This document shows, piece by piece, positions 1-8,285 of a stretch of DNA of 64,000 bases. The stretch comes from Roseovarius sp. THAF27 (GTDB lineage: Bacteria; Pseudomonadota; Alphaproteobacteria; Rhodobacterales; Rhodobacteraceae). The DNA lies in assembly GCF_009363655.1 (NCBI RefSeq), contig NZ_CP045393.1, forward strand, positions 1,364,001 through 1,428,000. The letters are read 5' to 3'. Below the pieces are notes generated by a model. It ran no database searches. It was not told where the DNA came from and saw only the letters and a program-made list of their open reading frames with translations. The position numbers and the translations under genes are program-made. Each line of letters begins with the position of its first letter. Positions within the stretch are counted from its first letter, which is position 1.

Positions 1-1
1 C

Positions 2-130
2 ATCGAGAACTTTGTCGAGGCACGCTATCGCATCGTGCCGGGCGTGGGCCACAGCAGCGACATTCAAAGCATGGCGCAGGCCGCCAAGGCGAGGGCCAAG
101 TCCACGGCGCGGAGCGCTGCCGCCAGCTAA
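2..130 (+). CDS. C-terminal end of an unidentified protein (possible alpha/beta hydrolase)
   Basis: An open frame enters from the left edge and ends with TAA at 128-130, giving the last 42 residues of a protein. The segment YRIVPGVGHSSD resembles the region around the catalytic histidine near the C-terminus of alpha/beta hydrolases (a GxGH pattern), followed by an Ala/Lys/Arg-rich tail. That is only a resemblance; too little is present to assign a family. It lies 78 bases before glyS on the same strand. Confidence 0.45.
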   Translation: MENFVEARYRIVPGVGHSSDIQSMAQAAKARAKSTARSAAAS

Positions 131-208
131 TTGCCGTCAATCGGCTTGCCGCGCCGCGGCAGGCCCGTTAAGCACCGGGACGTTGACCCAAGACGTTCCG
201 GTGACATC

Positions 209-2329
209 ATGCCCGACCTTCTGATCGAACTCTTCTCCGAGGAAATCCCGGCCCGAATGCAGGCAAGGGCTTGTGAGGACCTGAAAAAGCGGATGACCGA
301 CGGGCTGGTCGAGGCCGGCCTGACCTATGCGGGGGCCGCGGCCTTTGCCACGCCGCGGCGGCTGACGCTGGCGCTGGAAGGGCTGCTGTCCGAGAGCCCG
401 ACCTTGCGCGAAGAGCGCAAGGGGCCGCGCGTCGATGCGCCGGAAAAGGCGATCGAGGGGTTTCTGCGTGGTGCCGGCGTGACGCGCGACGCGCTTGAAG
501 TGCGCGACGAGAAAAAGGGCCAGGTCTATTTCGCGACCATCACCAAGCCGGGCCGTCCGGCGGCGGAAATCGTGGCCGAAGTTCTGGACGACACGATCCG
601 CAACTTCCCGTGGCCCAAGTCGATGCGCTGGGGCGCGGGCAGCCTGCGCTGGGTGCGGCCCTTGCATTCGATCCTGTGCATCCTGACCGACGACGCGGGC
701 GAGGCGCAGGTCGTGCCGCTGGACGTGGACGGCATCAAGGCGGGCGAAAGCACTGAAGGGCACAGGTTCATGGCGCCTGGGCGGTTTTCCGTCACGTCCT
801 TCGAGGATTACGCGGCGAAGCTGAAGCGCGCCAAGGTCGTGCTGAACCCGGAGGAACGTGCCGGTCATATCTGGCAGGAGGCCACGAACCTGGCCTTTGC
901 CCGTGGCCTTGAGGTGGTCGAGGACAAGGGGCTGTTGCAGGAGGTCGCGGGGCTGGTGGAATGGCCCGTGCCGCTGATGGGCGGGATCGGGGCCGAGTTC
1001 CTGGACCTACCGCCCGAGGTGTTGCAATCGTCGATGAAGGAGCATCAGAAGTTCTTTTCGGTGCGCAATCCCAAGACCGGCCGGATCGAGCAGTTCGTGA
1101 CCGTTGCCAACCGCGAGACCGCGGATCACGGCGCCACGATCCTTGCGGGCAACCAGAAGGTGCTGGCCGCGCGGCTGGCGGATGCCAAGTTCTTCTGGGA
1201 GAACGATCTGCGCATCGCGAAAGAGGGCATGGGGCCGTGGCTGGAAAGCCTGCAGAACGTGACCTTCCACAACAAATTGGGCAGTCAGGCCGAGCGGATC
1301 GCGCGGATTGCCGCGCTGGCGCGGGAGATCGCGCCGGTGGTGGGGGCCGACCTTGATCTGGCGGAGCAGGCGGCGCAGGTGGCGAAGGCCGATCTGAGTT
1401 CGGAAATGGTCTACGAGTTCCCCGAATTGCAGGGGATCATGGGGCGGTATTACGCCGCCGAGGCGGGCTTGCCCGAGGATGTGGCAGCGGCCTGCGAGGA
1501 GCATTACGCACCGCTTGGGCCGTCTGATGCGGTGCCCTCGCACCCGGTCTCGGTGACCGTGGCGCTGGCGGACAAGCTGGATACGCTGGCGGGGTTCTGG
1601 GCGATTGATGAGAAGCCGACGGGGTCTAAGGATCCTTTCGCGCTGCGGCGGGCGGCGTTGGGGGTGATCCGGTTGGTCTTGGAGAACGGCATCTCAACGA
1701 GCATGCTACATTTCTTCGATCAAGCCATGAGACGTGCCAAAGAAGAGGCCAGCCCAGATAGGAAAGACGTCGAACTAAAGGAACTTGATGATCGCGTTTC
1801 AATCGTGAGTTTGATGGATTTCTTCCATGACCGCCTGAAGGTCTATCTGCGCGATCAGGGCATCCGTCATGACGTGATCGACGCCTGTATCGCGATGGAG
1901 GGCAATGACGATCTGGCTCTGCTGGTAAAGCGGGCGCGGGCCTTGCAGGATGTGCTGCAGACCGAGGATGGCGAGAACCTGGTGCAGGGGTTCAAGCGGG
2001 CGAACAACATCCTGACGCAGGCCGAGGAGAAGGACGGGGTCGAGTACTCCTTTGGCGCCGATCCCAAGTTTGCCGAGGACGCGACCGAAAAGGCGCTGTT
2101 CGCGGCGTTGCAGGATGCGGAGAAAACCATCGCCTCGGCCGGGAAGGACGAGGATTTCGCCCGCGCCATGGGCGCCATGGCCGCGCTGCGCGCACCGATC
2201 GACGCGTTCTTCGAGGCGGTGCAGATCAATTCCGAGAATGCGATCCTGCGGCGCAACCGTTTGAACATGCTGCATTCCATCCGCCAGATCTGTCTGCAGG
2301 CGGCGGATTTGCGGCGGTTGGAAGGATAG
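209..2329 (+). CDS. glyS: Glycyl-tRNA synthetase beta subunit
   Basis: This is the beta chain of the alpha2beta2 bacterial glycyl-tRNA synthetase, which charges tRNA-Gly in the cytoplasm. The 706-residue product begins MPDLLIELFSEEIPARMQ, the characteristic GlyS N-terminus, so ATG 209 is chosen over the upstream in-frame TTG at 131. Length fits the family (about 690-710). The C-terminal third carries the helical anticodon-binding-like region. The alpha subunit gene glyQ is not in the window and probably lies upstream. Residues of about 492-530 (nt 1684-1800) form an insert-like stretch with visibly lower GC and more A/T-ending codons than the rest of the gene. Confidence 0.97.
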   Translation: MPDLLIELFSEEIPARMQARACEDLKKRMTDGLVEAGLTYAGAAAFATPRRLTLALEGLLSESPTLREERKGPRVDAPEKAIEGFLRGAGVTRDALEVRDEKKGQVYFATITKPGRPAAEIVAEVLDDTIRNFPWPKSMRWGAGSLRWVRPLHSILCILTDDAGEAQVVPLDVDGIKAGESTEGHRFMAPGRFSVTSFEDYAAKLKRAKVVLNPEERAGHIWQEATNLAFARGLEVVEDKGLLQEVAGLVEWPVPLMGGIGAEFLDLPPEVLQSSMKEHQKFFSVRNPKTGRIEQFVTVANRETADHGATILAGNQKVLAARLADAKFFWENDLRIAKEGMGPWLESLQNVTFHNKLGSQAERIARIAALAREIAPVVGADLDLAEQAAQVAKADLSSEMVYEFPELQGIMGRYYAAEAGLPEDVAAACEEHYAPLGPSDAVPSHPVSVTVALADKLDTLAGFWAIDEKPTGSKDPFALRRAALGVIRLVLENGISTSMLHFFDQAMRRAKEEASPDRKDVELKELDDRVSIVSLMDFFHDRLKVYLRDQGIRHDVIDACIAMEGNDDLALLVKRARALQDVLQTEDGENLVQGFKRANNILTQAEEKDGVEYSFGADPKFAEDATEKALFAALQDAEKTIASAGKDEDFARAMGAMAALRAPIDAFFEAVQINSENAILRRNRLNMLHSIRQICLQAADLRRLEG

Positions 2330-2415
2330 TGGGGCAAACCGCAGCGGTGGACCCGACAGGCCTTGCCTAAAAATTCGGCTTGCGTATTCTGCGGGCCAGA
2401 AAAGGAATTGCCGCA

Positions 2416-4956
2416 GTGCAGCAGGGCCCTGAACATATCACGCCGATCACTCCCGACGCGCCCATCGCGATCCCGACGCATGGCGGGCGGGCCAAGTGCC
2501 TGCAACGCCTCGTGCGGCTGGACTTGCCGGTCCCGCGCACGGTCGCGCTGTCCTTCGACGCGGTGAGGGGCATCGCGGACGGCGAGGTGCCGGACATGGC
2601 CTCCTTGCTGGACCCGTTCGACGAACTGCCGGTGCTGTGCGTGCGCCCGTCGTCCGAGGACCCCGACTGGGGCGGGCCGGGGGCGGTTCTGAACATCGGG
2701 ATGAACGATGCGCGGTTCGTCGACCTGTCGGACCGGATCGGCAAGCCGGCGGCGGCGACGCTCTACCTGCGGTTCGTGCAGGCCTACGCGGTGCACGTGG
2801 CCCGCGCCGACCCGGACATGTTCGACGAGCTGGACGATGATCCGGTCAAGGCGGTGGGCCAGGCGCTGGTCGCCTACGAAGAGGAAGTCGAGGAAGAGTT
2901 CCCGCAGGATGCGAAAGTGCAGTTGCTGGGCGTGCTGCGATCCATGGCGCGGGCGTGGCAGGGCACCACGGCACGGCTCTTGCGGCAGGCCAAGGGCGCG
3001 CCGGCCGATGCGGGCCTTGGCCTTGTGGTGCAGGAAATGGCGCTTGGCCTGGGCGAGGGCGAATGCGGCTCGGGCGTGATGCAACTGGTCGACAGCGCGA
3101 CGGGCGATCGGCGCTGCACCGGCCGCTACCTGAGCCAGAGCCAGGGGCGCGAGGCGCTGAAGGCCAGCAACGAGGCGCTGTACCTGCAGAAGGATCCGCG
3201 CGGTCCGTCGCTGGAGGAGCTGGCACCGGAGGCGTTCGCGCGGCTGAAGCAATGCACCAAGCTGATGCGCGAGAAGCTGCGCGAGGAAATGCAGGCCGAA
3301 TTCACGATCGAGAACGGCGAGGTCTACCTGCTGGACGGGGTGCGCGTGTCGCGCAACGCCCGCGCTGCCGTGGCCATCGCCGTGGCGCTGGCCGAGGAGG
3401 GGATCATCACACGTGAGGAGGCGCTTATGCGGATCGAGCCGCGGGCGCTGAATGAACTTCTGCACCGGCAGATCGATCCCGAGGTCAAGCGCGACGTCCT
3501 GGCGCGCGGCATCGCCGCCAGCCCCGGCGCAGCCGCGGGAAAGATCGTCTTCAGCGCCGAAGACGCCCAGGCGGCGGAGTCGCGCGGCGAGGCGGCGATC
3601 CTGGTGCGGCGAGAGACCAGCCCCGAGGACATTCGCGGGATGCACGCCGCCGCCGGTGTGCTGACCGAGCGGGGCGGGATCACCAGCCATGCCGCCGTGA
3701 TCGGGCGGGGCATCGGCAAGCCCTGTGTCGTGGGCGCCTCTGCGATCACCTTTCAGATCAAGCGCAAGCGGCTGGTCTTTCCCGACGGCCGCAGCCTGAT
3801 GGCCGGGGATCAGATCACCATCGACGGCACCAGCGGCGAGGTTCTGGCCGGCGAGCCGCGCTTGCTGGAGGCCGCGCGGGACGAAACGTTCAAGACGCTG
3901 ATGAGCTGGGCCGACGAGGTGCGCGACATCGAGGTGCGGGCCAATGCCGACACCCAGGCCGACGCCGAACTGGCGCTGACCTTCAAGGCGCAGGGGATCG
4001 GGCTGTGCCGGACCGAGCACATGTTCGTGGAACCCAGCCGCCTGGTGGCGATGCGCGAGATGATCTTCGCCGACACCAGCGAGGACCGCGCCTCGGCGCT
4101 GGAGGTGCTGTTGCCGATGCAGCGGGCGGATTTCATCGACCTTTTCCGGATCATGTCGGGAATGCCGGTCTGCATCCGGCTGTTCGACCCGCCTTTGCAC
4201 GAATACCTGCCCGCCGACCGCGAGGGCATTCGCGAGCTGGCCGACGCGCTGGACCTGCCGGTGGCGGATGTGACCGAGCGAGTGGAATCGCTGGGAGAAT
4301 ACAACCCCATGCTGGGGATGCGCGGTGTGCGGCTGGGCATCGCGGTGCCGGAGATCTACGAGATGCAGGCGCGGGCGATCTTCGAGGCGACGGTCGCCGC
4401 CAGCAAGGAGGGCGATCCGGTCGTGCCCGAGATCATGATCCCGCTGGTGTCGGCGATGCGCGAGGTCGAACTGGTGCGCGAGAATGTCGACAACGTGGCC
4501 GATGCAGTGCGCCGCGAGACGGGCCGCGACTTCACCTATCGGCTGGGCGTGATGGTCGAGACCCCGCGCGCCGCGTTGCGCGCCGCCGAGATTGCGCCGC
4601 ACGTGGCGTTCCTGAGTTTCGGCACCAACGACCTGACGCAGATGACCTATGGCCTCAGCCGCGATGACGCGGGGCGGTTCATGTCGCATTACGTCAAGCA
4701 GGGCGTGTTCCCCGAAGACCCGTTCCACGTGCTGGACGTCGACGGGGTGGGCGAATTGCTGGAGATCGGGGCGCGGCGCGGCCGCGAGGTGGCCCCCGAC
4801 CTGACCCTGTCGATCTGTGGCGAACACGGCGGCAACCCCGAATCGATTGCCTTCTGCCGGACGGCGGGATTCGACTATGTGTCCTGTTCTCCGTTCCGGG
4901 TTCCGGTGGCGCGACTAGCTGCCGCACAATTGGCCGTGAAGGACAAGATCGGGTAG
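2416..4956 (+). CDS. Pyruvate, phosphate dikinase-like PEP-utilizing enzyme (divergent)
   Basis: The 846-residue product has PPDK architecture: an N-terminal ATP-grasp-like domain, a central phosphohistidine domain with GGITSHAAVIGRG (His at about residue 425), and a C-terminal PEP-utilizing TIM barrel with GLCRTEHMFVEPSR, FLSFGTNDLTQMTYGLSRDDAG and SICGEHGGNP (Cys at about residue 801). The GTG at 2416 is preferred because AAGGA lies 8 bases upstream; an in-frame TTG at 2380 is the alternative. The nucleotide-binding half is divergent: the canonical PPDK segment with RSGARVSMPGMMDT is here RPSSEDPDWGGPGA. The pyruvate/PEP half looks catalytically intact while ATP/AMP use is uncertain. It may be co-transcribed with glyS, 86 bases upstream. 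Confidence 0.85.
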   Translation: MQQGPEHITPITPDAPIAIPTHGGRAKCLQRLVRLDLPVPRTVALSFDAVRGIADGEVPDMASLLDPFDELPVLCVRPSSEDPDWGGPGAVLNIGMNDARFVDLSDRIGKPAAATLYLRFVQAYAVHVARADPDMFDELDDDPVKAVGQALVAYEEEVEEEFPQDAKVQLLGVLRSMARAWQGTTARLLRQAKGAPADAGLGLVVQEMALGLGEGECGSGVMQLVDSATGDRRCTGRYLSQSQGREALKASNEALYLQKDPRGPSLEELAPEAFARLKQCTKLMREKLREEMQAEFTIENGEVYLLDGVRVSRNARAAVAIAVALAEEGIITREEALMRIEPRALNELLHRQIDPEVKRDVLARGIAASPGAAAGKIVFSAEDAQAAESRGEAAILVRRETSPEDIRGMHAAAGVLTERGGITSHAAVIGRGIGKPCVVGASAITFQIKRKRLVFPDGRSLMAGDQITIDGTSGEVLAGEPRLLEAARDETFKTLMSWADEVRDIEVRANADTQADAELALTFKAQGIGLCRTEHMFVEPSRLVAMREMIFADTSEDRASALEVLLPMQRADFIDLFRIMSGMPVCIRLFDPPLHEYLPADREGIRELADALDLPVADVTERVESLGEYNPMLGMRGVRLGIAVPEIYEMQARAIFEATVAASKEGDPVVPEIMIPLVSAMREVELVRENVDNVADAVRRETGRDFTYRLGVMVETPRAALRAAEIAPHVAFLSFGTNDLTQMTYGLSRDDAGRFMSHYVKQGVFPEDPFHVLDVDGVGELLEIGARRGREVAPDLTLSICGEHGGNPESIAFCRTAGFDYVSCSPFRVPVARLAAAQLAVKDKIG

Positions 4957-5124
4957 ATCCCGGGCGGGTTCTCGCCATATCTGCCATAATTCCGCCGATC
5001 TTCGCTCTTGCAATCCCGCTGCATATCGCCCTTGCAGCGCCGCAGGCTGGACTCGCATACCCCTTTTATGTACCTCGTCGCGACTTGACGGGCCCGTAGG
5101 GTCTTATTTTGAAGGAGGCGAGCC

Positions 5125-5733
5125 TTGAGAACCCTCGCGATGATCTTGATGATGTGCCTTGGGACCGCGGCCGCGGCAGAGCAGGACATCAACCGTTTAT
5201 ATGCGCACGAGAACCGCGTGCTGAGTTCGATTCCCGAAGATATGGTGGCGCGCTACATGGAGCGTCCGGGCGTGGACGTGACGTATTCGCGCGACTGGCT
5301 GGCCGCCCAGTCGGCCCAGACGGGCGGCGAGCAGTGGCGTTGTCTGGCCGAAGCGCTGTACCACGAGGCGCGCGGCGAAAGCGTCAAGGGTCAGTTCGCG
5401 GTGGCCGAGGTCATCATGAACCGGGTCGACAGCGCCCGCTTCCCCGACACGATCTGCGGCGTTGTGCATCAAGGCACGGGCCGCAAGTACCAGTGCCAGT
5501 TCACCTACACCTGTGACGGCGCCAGCGACCGGATCAGCGAGAAACGTGCCTTTGAACGGGCCGGCAAGGTGGCGTACCTGATGGTCAAGGGCGCCAGGCG
5601 CGACCTGACGGCCGGAGCGACGCATTACCACACCAAGGCCGTGCGCCCGAAATGGTCGCGCAATTTCGCCCGGACCACCACGATCGGAGTGCATCATTTC
5701 TACCGGATGCCGACGCGCGTCAGCTCGAACTGA
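5125..5733 (+). CDS. Secreted cell wall hydrolase, SleB/Hydrolase_2 family
   Basis: The 202-residue protein has a short signal peptide (residues 1-18, ending TAAAAE) and a C-terminal SleB-type hydrolase domain from about residue 72. The motif CLAEALYHEARGES holds the expected catalytic glutamate (E81). The family cleaves peptidoglycan glycan strands, so it should act in the periplasm or at the wall. The start is TTG, 6 bases after a strong GAAGGAGG Shine-Dalgarno sequence at 5111-5118; no ATG start is available nearby. It stands alone between the PPDK-like gene and rpmG, a neighbourhood I recall from related Rhodobacterales. Confidence 0.88.
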   Translation: MRTLAMILMMCLGTAAAAEQDINRLYAHENRVLSSIPEDMVARYMERPGVDVTYSRDWLAAQSAQTGGEQWRCLAEALYHEARGESVKGQFAVAEVIMNRVDSARFPDTICGVVHQGTGRKYQCQFTYTCDGASDRISEKRAFERAGKVAYLMVKGARRDLTAGATHYHTKAVRPKWSRNFARTTTIGVHHFYRMPTRVSSN

Positions 5734-5751
5734 GCGGGGCGGAGAATCCGG

Positions 5752-5780
5752 TTGACATGCAGGCCCGCGCGTTTAAAAGG
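5752..5780 (+). promoter_or_regulatory. Candidate sigma-70 promoter for rpmG
   Basis: A perfect TTGACA (5752-5757) is followed by a TTTAAAA-like -10 around 5772-5778. The spacing is shorter than ideal, so the exact -10 is uncertain. It lies about 60 bases before rpmG, and the intervening leader can form short GC hairpins. Confidence 0.35.
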
Positions 5781-5837
5781 CGGGCTTCATGACGAATTTC
5801 GCGGGGTGGCTGACATCCCGCCGCAGGAGAGATACCC

Positions 5838-6005
5838 ATGGCGAAGCCGACCACAATCAAGATCCGCCTGAACTCGACCGCCGGCACGGGCCACTTCTAC
5901 GTGACGAAGAAGAACGCCCGCACCATGACCGAGAAGATGTCGGTGCGCAAATACGACCCCGTCGCGCGCAAGCACGTCGAGTACAAGGAAGGCAAGATCA
6001 AGTAG
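5838..6005 (+). CDS. rpmG: 50S ribosomal protein L33
   Basis: This 55-residue basic protein starts [20 protein letters not shown] and ends EYKEGKIK, a typical proteobacterial L33. It is a component of the large ribosomal subunit. It lacks the two CxxC pairs of zinc-binding L33 paralogues, so it is the zinc-independent form. A GGAGAG ribosome-binding site lies about 6 bases before the ATG. The gene is monocistronic, with its own promoter candidate and a good terminator 26 bases after the stop. Confidence 0.97.
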   Translation: MAKPTTIKIRLNSTAGTGHFYVTKKNARTMTEKMSVRKYDPVARKHVEYKEGKIK

Positions 6006-6030
6006 GATCTTCCCTCCGAGCGTTTTCAAG

Positions 6031-6060
6031 GGCCGTGCCGATGGGCGCGGCCTTTTGCTT
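6031..6060 (+). terminator. Rho-independent terminator of rpmG
   Basis: A 9-bp stem (GGCCGTGCC at 6031-6039 with GGCGCGGCC at 6044-6052, one wobble pair) with a GATG loop is followed by TTTTGCTTT. Confidence 0.85.
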
Positions 6061-6131
6061 TGGGACTTTCAAAAGCTGCGTGCCGAGACGTGGCGACTGC
6101 CGGCGACCTGAGCCGGGGGTTGCGACGGGAG

Positions 6132-6152
6132 GTCCCGGGTCAGGCCCGGGAC
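6132..6152. repeat. Dispersed palindromic repeat, family B copy 1
   Basis: GTCCCGGG (6132-6139), a five-base loop TCAGG, then CCCGGGAC (6145-6152). The same sequence with A/G variation recurs at 20689-20709. It lies between rpmG and the terminator of the converging gene. Confidence 0.7.
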
Positions 6153-6179
6153 AGGTGGTCTCGACGCCAGCGGGCCACG

Positions 6180-6206
6180 AAAAAGGGCCGATCTGATGAC
6201 CGGCCC
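6180..6206 (-). terminator. Terminator of the BI-1 family gene
   Basis: Read on the minus strand, a GGGCCG...CGGCCC stem (6201-6206 with 6185-6190) is followed by five T residues (6184-6180). It lies 30 bases after the stop codon at 6236. Confidence 0.75.
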
Positions 6207-6235
6207 CTTGTTCGTTTCAACCTGGTGCGCTGTCG

Positions 6236-6955
6236 TTATTCGCGCTGGCCCAGCAGGTTCAGCAGCATCATGAACATGTTGATGAAGTCGAGATAGAGCC
6301 GCAGGGCGCCCATGATGGCCGCCTTGCCCAGCCACTCGCTGTCGCCGTGGTGGGCGTGGGCCAGGTACTCGTTCTTGATCGACTGCGTGTCATAGGCGGT
6401 CAGGCCGGCGAAGATCAGCACGCCGATGGCCGAGATCGCGAACATGATTTCGCTGGACCCGATGAAGATGTTGACGATAGACGCCACGATCAGGCCGATC
6501 ACACCCATGATCAGGAAGCTGCCCCAGCCGGAGATGTCCTTTTTCGTGGTGTAGCCCCACAGCGAAAGACCTGCGAAGGCCGCAGCCGTGGCCAGGAAGA
6601 CCTGGGCGATCGAGAAATCGGTGAACACCACGAAGATGTACGAGATCGAAACACCCATCACCGCGGCGAAGGCGTAGAAGAAGAGTTGTGCCGCAGCCGC
6701 CGACAGCTTGTTGATCACCGCGCCGAAGGCGAAGACCATGATCAGCGGGGCGAACATCACGATATAGCGTGTGAAGCCGGTGAACAGCGTTTCCATCATG
6801 GCGGCGTTGTTGCCCACGGCCCATGCGGCCGCAAAGGTCAGCAACATGCCGATCGACATCGTGCCGTAGACCTTGTTCATGTGGGCGCGCAAGCCTTCGT
6901 CGATCGCGGCGGTACGCGCACCAGTTGCCGACCGGATCGTTTCGAATTGAGCCAT
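6236..6955 (-). CDS. Bax inhibitor-1/YccA family inner membrane protein
   Basis: The 239-residue protein has an N-terminal cytoplasmic stretch of about 25 residues and then seven closely spaced hydrophobic helices, ending in LDFINMFMMLLNLLG, the pattern of bacterial YccA/YbhL members of the BI-1 (TMBIM) superfamily. Bacterial members are linked to membrane protein quality control (YccA and FtsH) or cation leak. An AGGCTTGA leader precedes the ATG. The gene is single, with a 9-bp-arm palindrome 27-47 bases upstream and its own terminator. Confidence 0.9.
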   Translation of the reverse strand: MAQFETIRSATGARTAAIDEGLRAHMNKVYGTMSIGMLLTFAAAWAVGNNAAMMETLFTGFTRYIVMFAPLIMVFAFGAVINKLSAAAAQLFFYAFAAVMGVSISYIFVVFTDFSIAQVFLATAAAFAGLSLWGYTTKKDISGWGSFLIMGVIGLIVASIVNIFIGSSEIMFAISAIGVLIFAGLTAYDTQSIKNEYLAHAHHGDSEWLGKAAIMGALRLYLDFINMFMMLLNLLGQRE

Positions 6956-6981
6956 TCAAGCCTCCGAATAAGTATCCCATT

Positions 6982-7002
6982 CAAACCTCGAGCCGAGGTT
7001 TG
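6982..7002. promoter_or_regulatory. Perfect inverted repeat upstream of the BI-1 gene
   Basis: CAAACCTCG (6982-6990), spacer AGC, CGAGGTTTG (6994-7002). It sits 27-47 bases before the start codon of the minus-strand BI-1 gene and has no T tract, so an operator or leader hairpin is more likely than a terminator. Confidence 0.45.
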
Positions 7003-7035
7003 CAGACAATATCGTGTGCCCGGCGTCTCTTTTCA

Positions 7036-7062
7036 AGAAAATCCGCACCGAAATCGTGCGGA
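7036..7062 (-). terminator. Terminator of the DUF1127 gene
   Basis: Read on the minus strand, TCCGCAC (7062-7056), a seven-base loop and GTGCGGA (7048-7042) are followed by TTTTCTT. It begins 18 bases after the DUF1127 stop. Confidence 0.8.
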
Positions 7063-7079
7063 AACAGTCGGTTCACGTG

Positions 7080-7277
7080 TCAGCGACATGAAATGTCCCA
7101 GATCGGACGGCGGGCCTCGGCCATCGCCTCTTGGCGGGTGATGCCGATATCCTGAAGCGCGTGATCGTCGAGACGCGCCAAGGCACGGCGCTGGCGATAA
7201 ATCTCGAGCGCATCCAGCAGGCGGGCGCGGCGAGGAGCCGCGTAGGGCGCATGACGACGGAATGACAAGGTGAGCAT
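7080..7277 (-). CDS. DUF1127 small arginine-rich protein
   Basis: This 65-residue basic protein has the DUF1127/YjiS core (ALARLDDHALQDIGITRQEAMAEARRPIW) in its C-terminal half. Small DUF1127 proteins in alphaproteobacteria act in phosphate and carbon-related regulation, and some bind RNA (CcaF1 in Rhodobacter is the precedent I recall). AGGA lies 8 bases before the ATG. It is divergent from the LysR gene across 125 bases of AT-rich DNA and has its own terminator. Its specific role is unknown. Confidence 0.85.
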   Translation of the reverse strand: MLTLSFRRHAPYAAPRRARLLDALEIYRQRRALARLDDHALQDIGITRQEAMAEARRPIWDISCR

Positions 7278-7402
7278 GAGTGCGTCCTTTCAATTTCAGT
7301 GATGGCGCGGCGCGCATCATTATTACTGTTGATATAAATGGCATGCCGGGTCATATATGAAAAATGAATGTTTGGCTTGGATTGCATCAAGGAACATGAT
7401 GA

Positions 7403-8275
7403 ATGCGTAATCTTGACATGACGACCTTGCGGTCCTTTCTGGAAGTCGCCGAGCAAGGCGGTGTGACGCGCGCCGCGCAGGTGCTGAATCTGACGCAGTC
7501 GGCGGTATCGATGCAGCTCAAGCGGTTGGAAGACCTGCTTGGGATCGAACTGCTGGATCGCAGCAACCGGCGCATCGCGCTGACCGCCTCGGGCGAGCAG
7601 CTCTTGACCTATGCGCGGCGCATCGTCGATTTGAATGACGAGGCCGTGGGACGGCTTTCGGACGAGGTTTACGAGGGCACGCTGACCCTGGGGGTGCCGC
7701 ATGACATCATCTATCCGGTCGTGCCGCGGGTTCTGAAGACGTTCAACAGCGTTTTCCCGAGGGTGAATGTCGTCCTGAAATCGTCCAGCACCGTCCGGCT
7801 GCACGACGCGTTGAAGAAAGGCGAGATCGACCTGATCCTGACGACCGAGAAAGCGTTGACGCCGGGCGGAGAGACATTGACGAAAATCCCGCTGAAATGG
7901 GTCGGTGCCCTGGGTGGCCAGGCTTGGCGAAAACGGCCCTTGCGGCTGGGGTTCTGCAATTTCTGCATCTTCCGGGCGCCGGTGCTGCGCATCCTGGACG
8001 CGGCGGGGATCGACTGGGAACTGGCGATAGAGTCGGACGAGGACCGCTCTGTGGAGGCGCTGATCAGCGCGGATCTTGCGGTCGGGGCGCTGCTGGAGAC
8101 CAGCATCCCGCCGCATCAGGAAGCGATCAACACTCAAGGGGCGCTGCCGGAGCTGGGCTATCAGCAGATCAACATGTACGGGTCGGCCAATCGCGACGAG
8201 ATCACGCGCGAAATGGCCGATCTGCTGCGGCAGGGATACCGGGCCGCGACGCCGACCCTGTTGCGGCAGGCCTGA
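7403..8275 (+). CDS. LysR family transcriptional regulator
   Basis: The 290-residue product begins with a LysR helix-turn-helix (residues 4-62; GGVTRAAQVLNLTQSAVSMQLKRLE). A type-2 periplasmic-binding-like effector domain from about residue 90 follows (GTLTLGVPHDIIYPVVPRVL). AAGGA lies 9 bases before the ATG. LysR proteins usually control a divergent neighbour and themselves, so the DUF1127 gene is the natural first target; the intergenic region contains TCATATATGA (7351-7360) as one dyad. The effector is unknown. Confidence 0.93.
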   Translation: MRNLDMTTLRSFLEVAEQGGVTRAAQVLNLTQSAVSMQLKRLEDLLGIELLDRSNRRIALTASGEQLLTYARRIVDLNDEAVGRLSDEVYEGTLTLGVPHDIIYPVVPRVLKTFNSVFPRVNVVLKSSSTVRLHDALKKGEIDLILTTEKALTPGGETLTKIPLKWVGALGGQAWRKRPLRLGFCNFCIFRAPVLRILDAAGIDWELAIESDEDRSVEALISADLAVGALLETSIPPHQEAINTQGALPELGYQQINMYGSANRDEITREMADLLRQGYRAATPTLLRQA

Positions 8276-8285
8276 GCGCGAGGTC

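Noticed and set aside
1867..4827. A 986-codon open frame on the minus strand across the glyS end and PPDK-like gene
   Set aside because: It lies antisense to two well-supported genes. Its translation is Arg/His/Gln-rich without domains, an effect of GC-rich codon bias.
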